Source: an uncultured Bacilli bacterium (GTDB lineage Bacteria; Bacillota_I; Bacilli_A; RF39; UBA660). From it: a stretch of 17,698 nucleotides of DNA. Positions 1 through 7,132 of this stretch are shown here, in pieces. The position numbers were made by a program, and so were the translations under genes. Under the pieces are notes generated by a model. It was given only the letters and a program-made list of their open reading frames with translations. It had not been told where the DNA came from and did not search any database. The DNA is taken from NCBI GenBank assembly GCA_947587565.1, contig CANPYA010000013.1:1-17698 (forward strand). Direction: 5' to 3'. How positions within the stretch are numbered: the stretch's first letter is position 1; each line of letters starts with the position of its first letter.

Positions 1-746
1 ACGACAAAACGCCCATTTTCTCTTGAATATTCACAAGTAGATAAAGTAATTAATTTATCCCCATATTGGGCATCGACTCCCGTATCATATTTACTTACCT
101 TTTTAGCATTTTTTACATATTCATTAAATTCATCTTCGCTACTCGCATTAATAAAATAGTAATAACGAAAAACATTAGTCTCATCAGAATAATAAACTCT
201 TGAATAAAAAATGGCTAATATTTCATAGTAGGCATCCTCTTCTAAAGTTGTTAAATTAATAATTTTATGCTCTTCATAAAAATCTTTATCAGCATATTTT
301 ATAAGTGGTTCAAACATTAAACCATATTTATTACGATGTCCATATATAAGTAAATTATCACTCGTATTTACATCAACATCTTTATCAAAATAGATGGCTC
401 CGGCAGAGGATTTTTCATTTTTATAATTATGGTTTAAATAAAAATCATTATTGGTAGTTTTGACTATGGGATAATTTATATCGGTTCCTGCAATTTCCAA
501 CCAGGAGATAACATTTTCATATTCATTATGAAGTTCCCTTAAATTATTTATTTTTTGTTCATGAATATCGATATCTTCTTTAACATCTATATTATGAAAA
601 GTATTGGAAACATCCTCATAGGTCTTTGAATCCTTATGAGCATTAGTTAATTCAATTATTATATAAGTTGTACATAAAATTATAATTAATATTAATATGA
701 TAATTATAATAGTTTTTATTGGCTTTTTAAGTTTTCTCTTGGCCAT
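1..746 (-). CDS. srtB: Class B sortase (3' end cut by window edge)
   Basis: Membrane-anchored cysteine transpeptidase that cleaves sorting signals of secreted proteins and joins them to the cell wall. The 248 visible codons have a Lys/Arg-rich N-terminus, one TM segment (about residues 12-31), then the sortase barrel with VISWLEIAGTDINYPIV (79-95). The catalytic triad is visible: His137 in IYGHRNKYG, Cys238 in TLSTC, and Arg246 in RENGRFV, eight residues after the Cys as in class B enzymes. The open frame runs off the left edge, so only a few residues should be missing. The start is set by AGAGGGAA seven bases or so before the ATG. Just upstream in transcription is a secreted protein with a sorting-like tail, the likely substrate, but a strong terminator separates the two genes and no promoter is evident in the gap. 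Family assignment is very secure; substrate pairing is inferred. Confidence 0.95.
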   Translation of the reverse strand, partial: MAKRKLKKPIKTIIIIILILIIILCTTYIIIELTNAHKDSKTYEDVSNTFHNIDVKEDIDIHEQKINNLRELHNEYENVISWLEIAGTDINYPIVKTTNNDFYLNHNYKNEKSSAGAIYFDKDVDVNTSDNLLIYGHRNKYGLMFEPLIKYADKDFYEEHKIINLTTLEEDAYYEILAIFYSRVYYSDETNVFRYYYFINASSEDEFNEYVKNAKKVSKYDTGVDAQYGDKLITLSTCEYSRENGRFV

Positions 747-764
747 AATAATTCCCTCTAATCT

Positions 765-797
765 AAAAAATAGAATTAAGTTTTAACCTTAATTCTA
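765..797 (-). terminator. Intrinsic terminator after the surface protein gene
   Basis: On the minus strand a perfect 10-bp stem (TAGAATTAAG pairing with CTTAATTCTA, 7-nt loop) is followed by TTTTTT. It lies between the surface protein stop codon and the sortase start. The sortase must be expressed by read-through or from a promoter not recognised here. Confidence 0.88.
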
Positions 798-811
798 CTA
801 ACTAATTTATT

Positions 812-1837
812 TTAGTCTTTTTTTAAAACTTTAACTAAACACACACTAGCACATAATACAATCAAACTAGCAAGCCCCACATAACTTGGAACTCCTAATG
901 TCGGAGTACTATCAACTTTAACATCACCTAAAGCGATTACAAATGGTGATAATTCATCTACTTCAACAGTTACTTTACCATCTGTTACAACTTTGGCAAA
1001 TGTTTCAATTGTCCCATCACTCTTTTTATGTAATACGGTAACATTTTGTCCATTATAAGTATTATCTACATTAAATGATACACTTAATTTTCCTTCATAA
1101 TTGCCATTTAATTTTACTTCATATGAGCCAAGTACTTTACTGCTTTCTAATTTTTTTACTAATTCTTTATATACATCTGAATTGGTATCTAACTTTTCAA
1201 CTGTTAAAGTACTATCAATATCTTTTTTACCAACAACTGCTACACCATTATTAGTATCTTCAACACTAGTTTCGTTTAAAACATATTTCTTTGTAAATGT
1301 TATTCTATAAACTTCATTACCATCTGCATCATAACCAATATATTCACTAGTACTTTCAGGTTTTAATGCAACACTTTTTTCATCATAAACATAATTAACA
1401 GTATAATGTTCTTTAATATCACCATTTGCAGTATGATAATATACTAGTGGAAAATTGACACCAAGACCATCAGGAAATTCTTCTTTATCATATGTTACAT
1501 CACCAGAAGTAACTTTGACAACATTATCTAAAAACATATTATGAGTAAGATTAAATGTAATGCTATTCTCGCCAAATTCTTTTTTAAATTTATCAAATAA
1601 TTCAGTACCAGCATAAACTGTTTTACCATCTAATAAAGCTTTATATACATCATAATCATTTATTTTGATTAATAAAGTATTACCATCGATAGAATAATCA
1701 AATACTTTACCAGTATAATTATCATTTGCCCATTCAAAATCGACAAAAGTTTTACCATCAACTTCAAGAGCTCTAACATTAGGTACTACTACCATAAAGA
1801 TTGTTAATAAAAATACAGTCATTAATATTTTTTTCAT
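812..1837 (-). CDS. Secreted cell-wall-anchored-type protein with noncanonical sorting signal
   Basis: 341-residue exported protein of unknown specific function. A signal peptide occupies residues 1-23, with likely cleavage after VRA. The body is acidic and beta-rich without cysteines. Near its end comes a module with NVTVLHKKSDGTIE and DELSPFVIAL (about 265-303), a layout I know from C-terminal parts of Bacillota surface proteins. The tail has the order of a sorting signal: TPTLG (311-315), a hydrophobic segment (318-336), and a KKD end. TPTLG departs from the (S/N)PxTG-like motifs of many class B sortases because Leu replaces the Thr. The next gene downstream encodes a class B sortase, which supports anchoring, but simple membrane retention is possible. 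AAAGGAGAAG precedes the ATG. A consensus promoter lies 140-170 bp upstream. Confidence 0.8.
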   Translation of the reverse strand: MKKILMTVFLLTIFMVVVPNVRALEVDGKTFVDFEWANDNYTGKVFDYSIDGNTLLIKINDYDVYKALLDGKTVYAGTELFDKFKKEFGENSITFNLTHNMFLDNVVKVTSGDVTYDKEEFPDGLGVNFPLVYYHTANGDIKEHYTVNYVYDEKSVALKPESTSEYIGYDADGNEVYRITFTKKYVLNETSVEDTNNGVAVVGKKDIDSTLTVEKLDTNSDVYKELVKKLESSKVLGSYEVKLNGNYEGKLSVSFNVDNTYNGQNVTVLHKKSDGTIETFAKVVTDGKVTVEVDELSPFVIALGDVKVDSTPTLGVPSYVGLASLIVLCASVCLVKVLKKD

Positions 1838-1904
1838 TTTTTCTTCTCCTTTAAATTAATTTATTTTTAAAATTTTAATTAAAACTTCACTACACACTTT
1901 AAAT

Positions 1905-1914
1905 GGGCAAGCCC
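1905..1914 (-). other. Small GGGCTTGCCC hairpin in the surface protein leader
   Basis: In the roughly 135-nt leader predicted from the upstream promoter, the minus strand reads GGG-CUUG-CCC, a three-bp GC stem closed by a CUUG tetraloop in otherwise AT-rich sequence. It lacks a U-tract, so it is not a terminator. I do not recognise a riboswitch family. Confidence 0.4.
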
Positions 1915-1979
1915 CTGATAAATATAATATTTTTTCTATCATTTCTACTTTCTATTTTATTTCTCATATCTACAATGTC

Positions 1980-2009
1980 ATTATACTATTTCCTTAAAAA
2001 TATTGTCAA
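1980..2009 (-). promoter_or_regulatory. Consensus sigma-A promoter for the surface protein
   Basis: On the minus strand, perfect TTGACA (2009..2004), an 18-nt spacer and perfect TATAAT (1985..1980). The predicted start near 1973 gives a leader of about 135 nt. The 1838-2040 gap also holds the small GGGCTTGCCC hairpin and nothing else recognised. Confidence 0.85.
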
Positions 2010-2040
2010 GATAGATAATTTAAAACAAATTAAAATTTTA

Positions 2041-2730
2041 TTACACATTGTGATTTAGTTTATAGTTAGTATTAAATTTGTCTACTATTTTAGCTATATC
2101 ATCATCACAAAGTTGATCATCAATTTGTTTATAAAATATTCTAGTTGTATCTAAGGCTCCAAATGAATCAATGGCCAATAAAGTACTATGTTTTTTAGAA
2201 GTTAACAATTGATCAAATGGTATTTTTCTTCGCCAATGTTCAATTATTCTTCTTTTTATTGTATTATTGGACATACCAATATAAACTTGGGAATAATTAT
2301 CTAAAACCATTATATATATTCCTGATATATTATTAACTTCGTTTAAATCTTTAATTTCTTTAAAATCATATTTTTTCACAAACTTATCTAAATACTTATT
2401 AAATTCATCATGATTTAACTTACTAAATTTTTTCATATTAGCATCAAAATTTTTTAAACATTTTTCATATTGATTTTTTACCCATTCATCACTATAAATT
2501 TCTCTACCCAAATAACTTGGTTTATTAGATGGAATACAATAGTTTTTTTTCGTTAATTTATTATTATCTTGTTTTTTTAATTTCAAATTAAAATGAAAAA
2601 TATATTCATTAACATTTTCATACTTGCCAAAAATAAATCTACTCTTGCAATTCATACACTTATATCTTTGATTGCCATTATAATTTCCATCTTTTTGGAC
2701 ATTTTCTGAACTACAATTAATACATCTCAT
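2041..2730 (-). CDS. Zinc-ribbon / GIY-YIG domain protein
   Basis: 229-residue protein joining two modules. Residues 3-28 form a CxxC...CxxC zinc ribbon (Cys3, Cys6, Cys25, Cys28) of the type found at the N-terminus of IS1-like transposases. After a basic linker (about 40-125), residues 137-226 resemble a GIY-YIG nuclease core: GIY at 137-139, YIG at 150-152, and an Arg at 160/161 before His165. The usual metal-binding Glu is not obvious; the DDDIAKIVDKFNTNYKLN segment (209-226) sits where it would be expected and offers Asp instead. GIY-YIG enzymes cut DNA in repair, restriction or homing. No transposase, methylase or repeats flank the gene, so its role is unknown. GGTGGAG precedes the ATG and a good promoter lies at 2801-2830. 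Confidence 0.75.
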   Translation of the reverse strand: MRCINCSSENVQKDGNYNGNQRYKCMNCKSRFIFGKYENVNEYIFHFNLKLKKQDNNKLTKKNYCIPSNKPSYLGREIYSDEWVKNQYEKCLKNFDANMKKFSKLNHDEFNKYLDKFVKKYDFKEIKDLNEVNNISGIYIMVLDNYSQVYIGMSNNTIKRRIIEHWRRKIPFDQLLTSKKHSTLLAIDSFGALDTTRIFYKQIDDQLCDDDIAKIVDKFNTNYKLNHNV

Positions 2731-2800
2731 AAATTACTCCACCAACGTTTTCAATATAGATACTTAAACTAACTTTTATAATTAAAATCTATCTAATTCA

Positions 2801-2830
2801 ATTATATAACATTATTTTATAATATGTCAT
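2801..2830 (-). promoter_or_regulatory. Promoter for the zinc-ribbon/GIY-YIG gene
   Basis: Minus strand ATGACA (2830..2825), 18-nt spacer, perfect TATAAT (2806..2801), in the gap between two same-strand genes. Predicted start near 2794, about 60 nt before the coding sequence. Confidence 0.65.
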
Positions 2831-2860
2831 TAAATTAATATAATTTTTATTTCCTAATAT

Positions 2861-3712
2861 CTAATTTTTTAACTTTTTATTGGCTCTCACAATCATATAG
2901 ATAGACATAGATGTATTTATTAAACACACAACAAAGCCCATTATTCCAGTCATTAGCATTTTAAATTCACTATCATTTGTTCCAAACTCAGAAACCATAG
3001 CGACTTCTAAAGAAATCATTGAAATCATCGCTACCGTTAAATTAATACATTTAATTGATGCTAAAAGAGGACTATTTTTTTTACGATATTTAATGACATT
3101 TATAATTGCACTTATAATTAAATAAAAATCATACATAGCCACGATATAAATAATAAATCCGGCATAAGTTATCTCTTGATTTTGTTTAATAATTAAAATA
3201 ATCATACCAGACAATATTAAATTTAAAAATAAAAGAATAATACCTATTAATTTTAATTTCTTATATTCCTTTTTTAAATTTTTGCCAACTTCCTTTTTGA
3301 TATCTTTTACAATCAATAATTTCATTAAACAAAGGATTAAATAATAAATGGCAAAAGTAATAAACCACCAGGAGGTGTAATAGATTCCGGTACCTAATTT
3401 AAAAATACCATAGATAAAATTTAAAAATAAGGAAAATATAAGAAAAATTTTAGTAAATAATAATTCGTGCTCTTTATATAATTTATAACTATTAGATTTT
3501 TTTATTGTCATATTACTAAATTCACATACTTTATAAAACCAAAGACAAAATATAATTAAAGCATAAGTCGATAAAAGATAACTTAGATAAGCAAGAGATG
3601 TATCTTCCAAATGATAACTAAAAACATAAATAAGTAAACCAAATGCTAAATTAAAAACTATGAATCCAATTATTTTATTTGGTACAAATAATTCATTTAA
3701 TATTTTTTTCAT
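2861..3712 (-). CDS. Multi-pass membrane protein, unknown function
   Basis: 283-residue integral membrane protein with about seven or eight hydrophobic segments and several Lys-rich loops. I do not recognise a family. An upstream in-frame ATG at 3733 would add seven residues, but TTGGAGGTG lies between the two ATGs with ideal spacing to the inner one, so 3712 is the better start. A TATAAT on the minus strand (3740..3735) would place transcription start near 3728, which also excludes the outer ATG, although no convincing -35 accompanies it. The gene follows a terminator and looks monocistronic; the next gene downstream has its own promoter. Nothing in the sequence indicates a substrate or activity. 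Confidence 0.7.
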   Translation of the reverse strand: MKKILNELFVPNKIIGFIVFNLAFGLLIYVFSYHLEDTSLAYLSYLLSTYALIIFCLWFYKVCEFSNMTIKKSNSYKLYKEHELLFTKIFLIFSLFLNFIYGIFKLGTGIYYTSWWFITFAIYYLILCLMKLLIVKDIKKEVGKNLKKEYKKLKLIGIILLFLNLILSGMIILIIKQNQEITYAGFIIYIVAMYDFYLIISAIINVIKYRKKNSPLLASIKCINLTVAMISMISLEVAMVSEFGTNDSEFKMLMTGIMGFVVCLINTSMSIYMIVRANKKLKN

Positions 3713-3745
3713 AACACACCTCCAACTAAACATAATTATAGCATT

Positions 3746-3771
3746 AAAAGAAAAAAGGAAGAAATTCTTCC
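3746..3771 (-). terminator. Intrinsic terminator of the TetR-linked cassette
   Basis: Minus strand GGAAGAA / TTCTTCC inverted repeat (3757-3771) followed by TTTTTTCTTTT. It lies just after the stop codon of the four-TM protein and closes that two-gene unit. Confidence 0.8.
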
Positions 3772-3780
3772 AATTAAATA

Positions 3781-4176
3781 CTAATCTTTGTTACTTTTTA
3801 TATAAGAATAAATGGGATAATTAAGGACACATATTAGTAAACCAATAGTACCAGTTCCCATACCAATAAGAAAATCACTTTTAGATGGGTTACCTACCAT
3901 AACTTTGCTCATACCAAATCCCATTATTAAAGATCCAACTATGCCGATAATCCAAGCAATTACAATTCCCCAGTTTATTTTATTATGTTCTTTTTTCGGA
4001 TGATTTTTACGATATACTGGAATTATCATAAGAAGAATAATAAAACCTAAAATTGCTACTACAACACCTACTTTAAATAAATCCCATTCCGGTATTAAAC
4101 ACATCGTCAAACCTATGGCAAACACTAAACCACCAATAGTTCCTAAAATAATTTCTAATAAAGTTTCTTTTTTCAT
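3781..4176 (-). CDS. Small four-TM membrane protein of TetR-linked cassette
   Basis: 131-residue protein with four hydrophobic segments (about 5-27, 34-55, 68-93, 102-126), several Gly-rich, and a short charged loop (RKNHPKKEHNK) between TM2 and TM3. No catalytic motif is visible and I cannot name a family. AAGGAGGTACGGGAA precedes the ATG. It follows the hendecad-repeat gene by 20 bp and ends in a terminator, so the two form one transcript, divergent from a TetR regulator. Co-transcription suggests that the two products act together at the membrane; this is inference from context. Confidence 0.75.
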   Translation of the reverse strand: MKKETLLEIILGTIGGLVFAIGLTMCLIPEWDLFKVGVVVAILGFIILLMIIPVYRKNHPKKEHNKINWGIVIAWIIGIVGSLIMGFGMSKVMVGNPSKSDFLIGMGTGTIGLLICVLNYPIYSYIKSNKD

Positions 4177-4196
4177 TTCCCGTACCTCCTTAAACT

Positions 4197-4403
4197 TTAT
4201 TTACTTTCTTGTTCTCTACTCTTTTGTTCTTCTTTTAATCTTTCCTTGGCTTCTTCAATTGTTTCGCCATCTTTTTTTAAGAAAGAATCAACAAATTTAT
4301 CTTCAATCTTTTGATAACCACCAACAACTGTGTCTTCAATTTTTTTATAACCACCAACTACAGCCTTTTCAATTTTCTTATTAGCATCAACAATTTTAGA
4401 CAT
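4197..4403 (-). CDS. Small hendecad-repeat protein of TetR-linked cassette
   Basis: 68-residue charged protein with three consecutive 11-residue repeats (9-41): KKIEKAVVGGY, KKIEDTVVGGY, QKIEDKFVDSF. These are followed by KKDGETIEEAKERLKEE and a highly charged tail. Eleven-residue periodicity with Val/Ile on one face suits a long amphipathic helix, as in membrane-surface-binding helices, but binding is not shown. I recall similar small proteins beside TetR regulators in other gut Bacillota without an assigned function. The ATG at 4403 is chosen because AAAGGAAGTG sits eight bases before it; an outer TTG at 4421 would overlap that ribosome site. It is first in a two-gene transcript with the four-TM protein. 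Confidence 0.8.
   Translation of the reverse strand: MSKIVDANKKIEKAVVGGYKKIEDTVVGGYQKIEDKFVDSFLKKDGETIEEAKERLKEEQKSREQESK
4281..4379 (-). repeat. Three 33-bp coding repeats (11-residue units)
   Basis: Codons 9-41 of the small protein encode three 11-residue units. The first two differ at only two positions (KA versus DT) and the third is diverged. Recent duplication within the gene is likely. Confidence 0.7.
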
Positions 4404-4426
4404 ATATTCACTTCCTTTCAATAACT

Positions 4427-4438
4427 AGACACTTGTCT
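4427..4438. promoter_or_regulatory. Palindrome AGACACTTGTCT, candidate TetR operator
   Basis: A perfect inverted repeat with 5-bp arms (AGACA/TGTCT) and a 2-bp centre. It covers the -35 of the plus-strand tetR promoter and lies in the first part of the minus-strand leader, so one bound regulator could block both directions. Operator function is inferred. Confidence 0.5.
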
Positions 4439-4461
4439 TTTTATTACAATTTTAGTATAAT
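4433..4461 (+). promoter_or_regulatory. Promoter for the tetR gene
   Basis: TTGTCT (4433-4438), 17-nt spacer, perfect TATAAT (4456-4461). Predicted start near 4468, roughly 58 nt before the ATG. Confidence 0.7.
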
Positions 4462-4482
4462 CTTTACGATATTAAAAAACAA
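4454..4482 (-). promoter_or_regulatory. Divergent promoter for the hendecad/four-TM cassette
   Basis: Minus strand TTGTTT (4482..4477), 17-nt spacer, TATACT (4459..4454). Its -10 overlaps the -10 of the opposing tetR promoter, so the two polymerases should exclude each other. Confidence 0.6.
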
Positions 4483-4525
4483 TCAACAATTTGTGAATGT
4501 TTGTCCAATTAAAAGGAGTGAGATT

Positions 4526-5062
4526 ATGAATACCCCAAATAATAAAAGAAGAAAAGAAACTAGAGATAAAATTAGTAAAGTATTTATAAATTTATTACAA
4601 ACAAAAGAAATAAGTGAAATTTCAGTTACTGACATTTGTAAACTTGCCAAAATAAATCGTTCTACTTTCTATGTTAATTATCTTGATATTTATGATTTAG
4701 CAGAACAAATTGGAAAAGATTTAGAGCAAGATGTCTTGTCATTATACAAGGAAGAAAGAGAAACAAATCATAATTCCAATGATTTTTTAAAACTATTCAA
4801 ACATATAAAAGATAATCAAATATTTTATAAAACTTATTTTAAATTAAATATGGAAAAAAACTTTATTATTAGAGAATACGATTATCATTTATCTAAAAAG
4901 TTATATGATGATAAATACTTAGATTATCATATGGAATTTTTTAAAGCTGGATTAAATGCCATTATTAAAAAGTGGTTAGATAATGGCTGTAAAGAGTCAC
5001 CAGAAGAAATTGAAAGTATTTTAAAAAGTGAATACCAAAATAAAAATAATATCAAAAATTAA
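4526..5062 (+). CDS. TetR/AcrR-family transcriptional regulator
   Basis: 178-residue DNA-binding regulator, the only confident plus-strand gene. The N-terminal helix-turn-helix spans about residues 13-60 with the TetR signature (ISVTDICKLAKINRSTFYVNY). The C-terminal ligand domain is short and poorly conserved and resembles that of DhaS-like regulators of low-GC bacteria. AAAAGGAGTGAG precedes the ATG at 4526; an open frame extends upstream to 4433 but overlaps the promoter and lacks a ribosome site. It is divergent from the small-protein cassette, with overlapping promoters and a palindrome between, so control of that cassette and of itself is likely. The ligand is unknown. No terminator is clear in the 34-bp convergent gap downstream. 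Confidence 0.9.
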   Translation: MNTPNNKRRKETRDKISKVFINLLQTKEISEISVTDICKLAKINRSTFYVNYLDIYDLAEQIGKDLEQDVLSLYKEERETNHNSNDFLKLFKHIKDNQIFYKTYFKLNMEKNFIIREYDYHLSKKLYDDKYLDYHMEFFKAGLNAIIKKWLDNGCKESPEEIESILKSEYQNKNNIKN

Positions 5063-5096
5063 TTTGACATTATTTTTTTTAACTTACTAACAAGAA

Positions 5097-5567
5097 CTAT
5101 TCTATTGCACAAACTGAACCATCTTTTTCAGCAAGTTCTTTACTTTCTTCTATTGTACTATCATCATCTTTTAAACCTTCAAAGCCTTGTTCTTTTAACG
5201 CTTCTTCGGTAGCGTTTTCTAAATCAACATCTAAAATAATACTATATTTATAATTTTGGTCATCTATTTCTATTTTTTGACTAATACCATCTTTATTAAA
5301 TTCTTGATTATTTTCAGCCATGGATTTTTTAAATTCATTCCAATTTTCTTTTACTCTTGAATCGGTAATTTGGGTCTTAACTTCCATAGTCATCCGTTTT
5401 AACTTATCATTTTTATAAGTCATGGTAATTATTTGATCCATACTGAGTTCATCTTCAGTTTGGGTTGAAGTACAAACTAGTTTTTGTTCCTTTTCTTTTA
5501 CTTCGCCACAACCAGTCATTAAAAATACCCCTAGTACAATAGCAAATAACATTCCTATTTTTTTCAT
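5097..5567 (-). CDS. DUF1307/YehR-like lipoprotein
   Basis: 156-residue predicted lipoprotein. The signal peptide ends in FLMTGCG, giving lipidated Cys20; Met at -3 is slightly off the usual lipobox. The mature part begins with a charged stretch and has CTSTQTEDELSMDQIITMTYKNDKL, a pattern I associate with the YehR/DUF1307 group of small Firmicute lipoproteins of unknown function. Two further cysteines (about 32 and 153) might form a disulfide. ATG 5567 is chosen because GAGGAGG lies nine bases before it; an outer GTG at 5585 is part of that same region. An extended -10 (TGATATACT) just upstream gives it its own promoter, so it is probably monocistronic. Confidence 0.75.
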   Translation of the reverse strand: MKKIGMLFAIVLGVFLMTGCGEVKEKEQKLVCTSTQTEDELSMDQIITMTYKNDKLKRMTMEVKTQITDSRVKENWNEFKKSMAENNQEFNKDGISQKIEIDDQNYKYSIILDVDLENATEEALKEQGFEGLKDDDSTIEESKELAEKDGSVCAIE

Positions 5568-5597
5568 ATTCTTTTTCCTCCTCACAAATCTACTTTT

Positions 5598-5606
5598 AGT
5601 ATATCA
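5598..5606 (-). promoter_or_regulatory. Extended -10 promoter for the lipoprotein
   Basis: Minus strand TGATATACT (TG-n-TATACT) 31 bp before the start codon. The -35 region is AT-only and does not match consensus. Confidence 0.55.
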
Positions 5607-5638
5607 TATTCTTATATAATATACTATTTATATTTAAA

Positions 5639-7015
5639 TTATTTTTTTAATTCACTTATTAAAAGAATACTACCGAGGATAAAGGCTAAAATATCGGCAA
5701 TTACTGCACTCCATAACATTGTTACAACACTGTGAGTTAAAGTGGCAATTGAAATAATTGCTGGGACAAAGAAAATAACATCCCGAGCTAAGGCTAGTAT
5801 TGTGGATTTAAAACTTGCTCCCATTGATTGTAATAATATTGATATGGACTTAATTAAACAAGTTAAAATAATCCCACCTAAAAATATTTTTAAACAATAT
5901 CTAGCATATTCTAAATATTCTAGCGAATTACCTTTACCAAAGATATTAATGATAAATGTTGGGAAGCATTCAAACAAGATAAAAGCAATAAAACCAATTA
6001 ATAAATTAATTAATAAAATATCTTTAATAGTTTCTTTAACTCTTTTAATATTTCCAGCACCCATATTATAACCAATTATCGGCATGCCTCCTAAAGATAC
6101 TCCAATAACGATAGATACCACAATGCCAAATATTTTCATACAAATACCTATAACTGCTAAAGGAGTTACAACTCCATAAGCATTACCAGAAGAAGACATT
6201 GTACCATAACCATATTTAGTTACTAAATTATTCGCCACCGCAATAATAATTACAATAGCGAGTTGGGTTATTAAAGAGACTAAACCTAAAGAAACTATTT
6301 TTTGAACTATTTCTTTATCTAATTTAAGCGATTCTTTATTAATTTTAAAAGATTTTGCTTTCTTTAAATAAATAATACTAATAATAAAAGTTAATACTTG
6401 CCCAATAACAGTAGCAATCGCGGCTCCTTTAACTTGCATATGGAAAACAAATATTAAAATTGGGTCTAAAATAATATTCGAAATCGCTCCCACAATCGTA
6501 GCCATCATGGCATATTTAGGGCTACCATCACTTCTTATCGAAACATTTAAACCTTGCCCAATCATATAAAAAGGTAAGCCATAACAAATAATAATTAAAT
6601 AATCTTTAGCATACTTATAACAATCTACTTCTTTTGGATTACCACCAAAAATACTTAATATTTGTTTGTTAAAAATAAGACCTAATATGGTTAATATAAT
6701 TGCCATAAATATTAAAATGATTAATCCATTTCCAATGGCCTTACTTGCCTTTTTTTCATTCTTAGCACCAAGTGATAAATTAAATAAAGCTGCCGCACCA
6801 TCACCTACTAACAAAGCAAAGGCTAAAGCAATAACTGTAAACGGGTAAACAATATTTGTCGCGGCATTACCAAAGGCTCCAGCATCACTCCAACCAATAA
6901 ATATTTGGTCAACAATATTATAAAGGGCTGCCACAATCATACTAATAACACAAGGTATCGCAAATATTTTAATTAACTTAGGAATATTCTCCTTCTCTAA
7001 ATCTAATTCTTTCAC
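5639..7015 (-). CDS. MATE-family multidrug efflux transporter (MepA-like)
   Basis: 458-residue inner-membrane antiporter that exports cationic drugs or metabolites by Na+ or H+ exchange. It has about 12 TM segments in two six-helix halves. Recognisable MATE features are the N-terminal IPKLIKIFAIPCVISMIVAALYN-type helix, LVGDGAAALFNLSLGAKNEKKA, and the second-half VSLGGMPIIGYNMGAGN motif. Length is normal. The start is GTG at 7015: GATAAGGAGG lies seven bases upstream, whereas extending to a TTG at 7069 would run through the ribosome site and a hairpin. The leader of about 110 nt carries a terminator-like hairpin inside a possible closing helix, so transcript-level control is plausible. The substrate is not predictable. 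Confidence 0.9.
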   Translation of the reverse strand: MKELDLEKENIPKLIKIFAIPCVISMIVAALYNIVDQIFIGWSDAGAFGNAATNIVYPFTVIALAFALLVGDGAAALFNLSLGAKNEKKASKAIGNGLIILIFMAIILTILGLIFNKQILSIFGGNPKEVDCYKYAKDYLIIICYGLPFYMIGQGLNVSIRSDGSPKYAMMATIVGAISNIILDPILIFVFHMQVKGAAIATVIGQVLTFIISIIYLKKAKSFKINKESLKLDKEIVQKIVSLGLVSLITQLAIVIIIAVANNLVTKYGYGTMSSSGNAYGVVTPLAVIGICMKIFGIVVSIVIGVSLGGMPIIGYNMGAGNIKRVKETIKDILLINLLIGFIAFILFECFPTFIINIFGKGNSLEYLEYARYCLKIFLGGIILTCLIKSISILLQSMGASFKSTILALARDVIFFVPAIISIATLTHSVVTMLWSAVIADILAFILGSILLISELKK

Positions 7016-7037
7016 AAAAAAATCCTCCTTATCTTTT

Positions 7038-7123
7038 GAGCAAATAAAAACACGTAAGCCCTTATTCAACTGGACTTACGCATTTCGCTACTCATTGATA
7101 AATCGACTTAATATTTTTTGCTC
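7038..7123 (-). promoter_or_regulatory. Structured leader of the MATE gene (possible attenuator or riboswitch)
   Basis: The predicted transcript has GAGCAAA (7123..7117) able to pair with UUUGCUC (7044..7038), enclosing about 70 nt that contains a long terminator-like hairpin. AAGTCGA occurs twice (7128..7122 and 7109..7103), 19 bp apart. I tested it by eye against purine, TPP, FMN, SAM, lysine, preQ1, guanidine, fluoride and T-box patterns and saw no match. RNA regulation is inferred from the fold alone. Confidence 0.4.
7042..7080 (-). terminator. Terminator-like hairpin before the MATE gene
   Basis: Minus strand CGTAAGTCC (7080..7072) pairs with GGGCTTACG (7061..7053) over nine pairs with one G-U, and a few outer wobble and A-U pairs can extend it. 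It is followed by TGTTTTTATTT. It could end the upstream ABC exporter transcript, attenuate MATE, or do both. Confidence 0.65.
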
Positions 7124-7132
7124 GACTTGTTA

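Noticed and set aside
4115..4384. Plus-strand open frame across the TetR-linked cassette
   Set aside because: It is antisense to two genes with strong ribosome sites, and its repetitive translation merely mirrors the hendecad repeats.
5063..5096. Search for a bidirectional terminator in the convergent tetR/lipoprotein gap
   Set aside because: There is a T-run but no stem that I could support.
7016..7069. Leader peptide or N-terminal extension of the MATE protein from TTG 7069
   Set aside because: The TTG sits in the hairpin loop with no ribosome site, and the true AAGGAGG site lies downstream, directly before GTG 7015.
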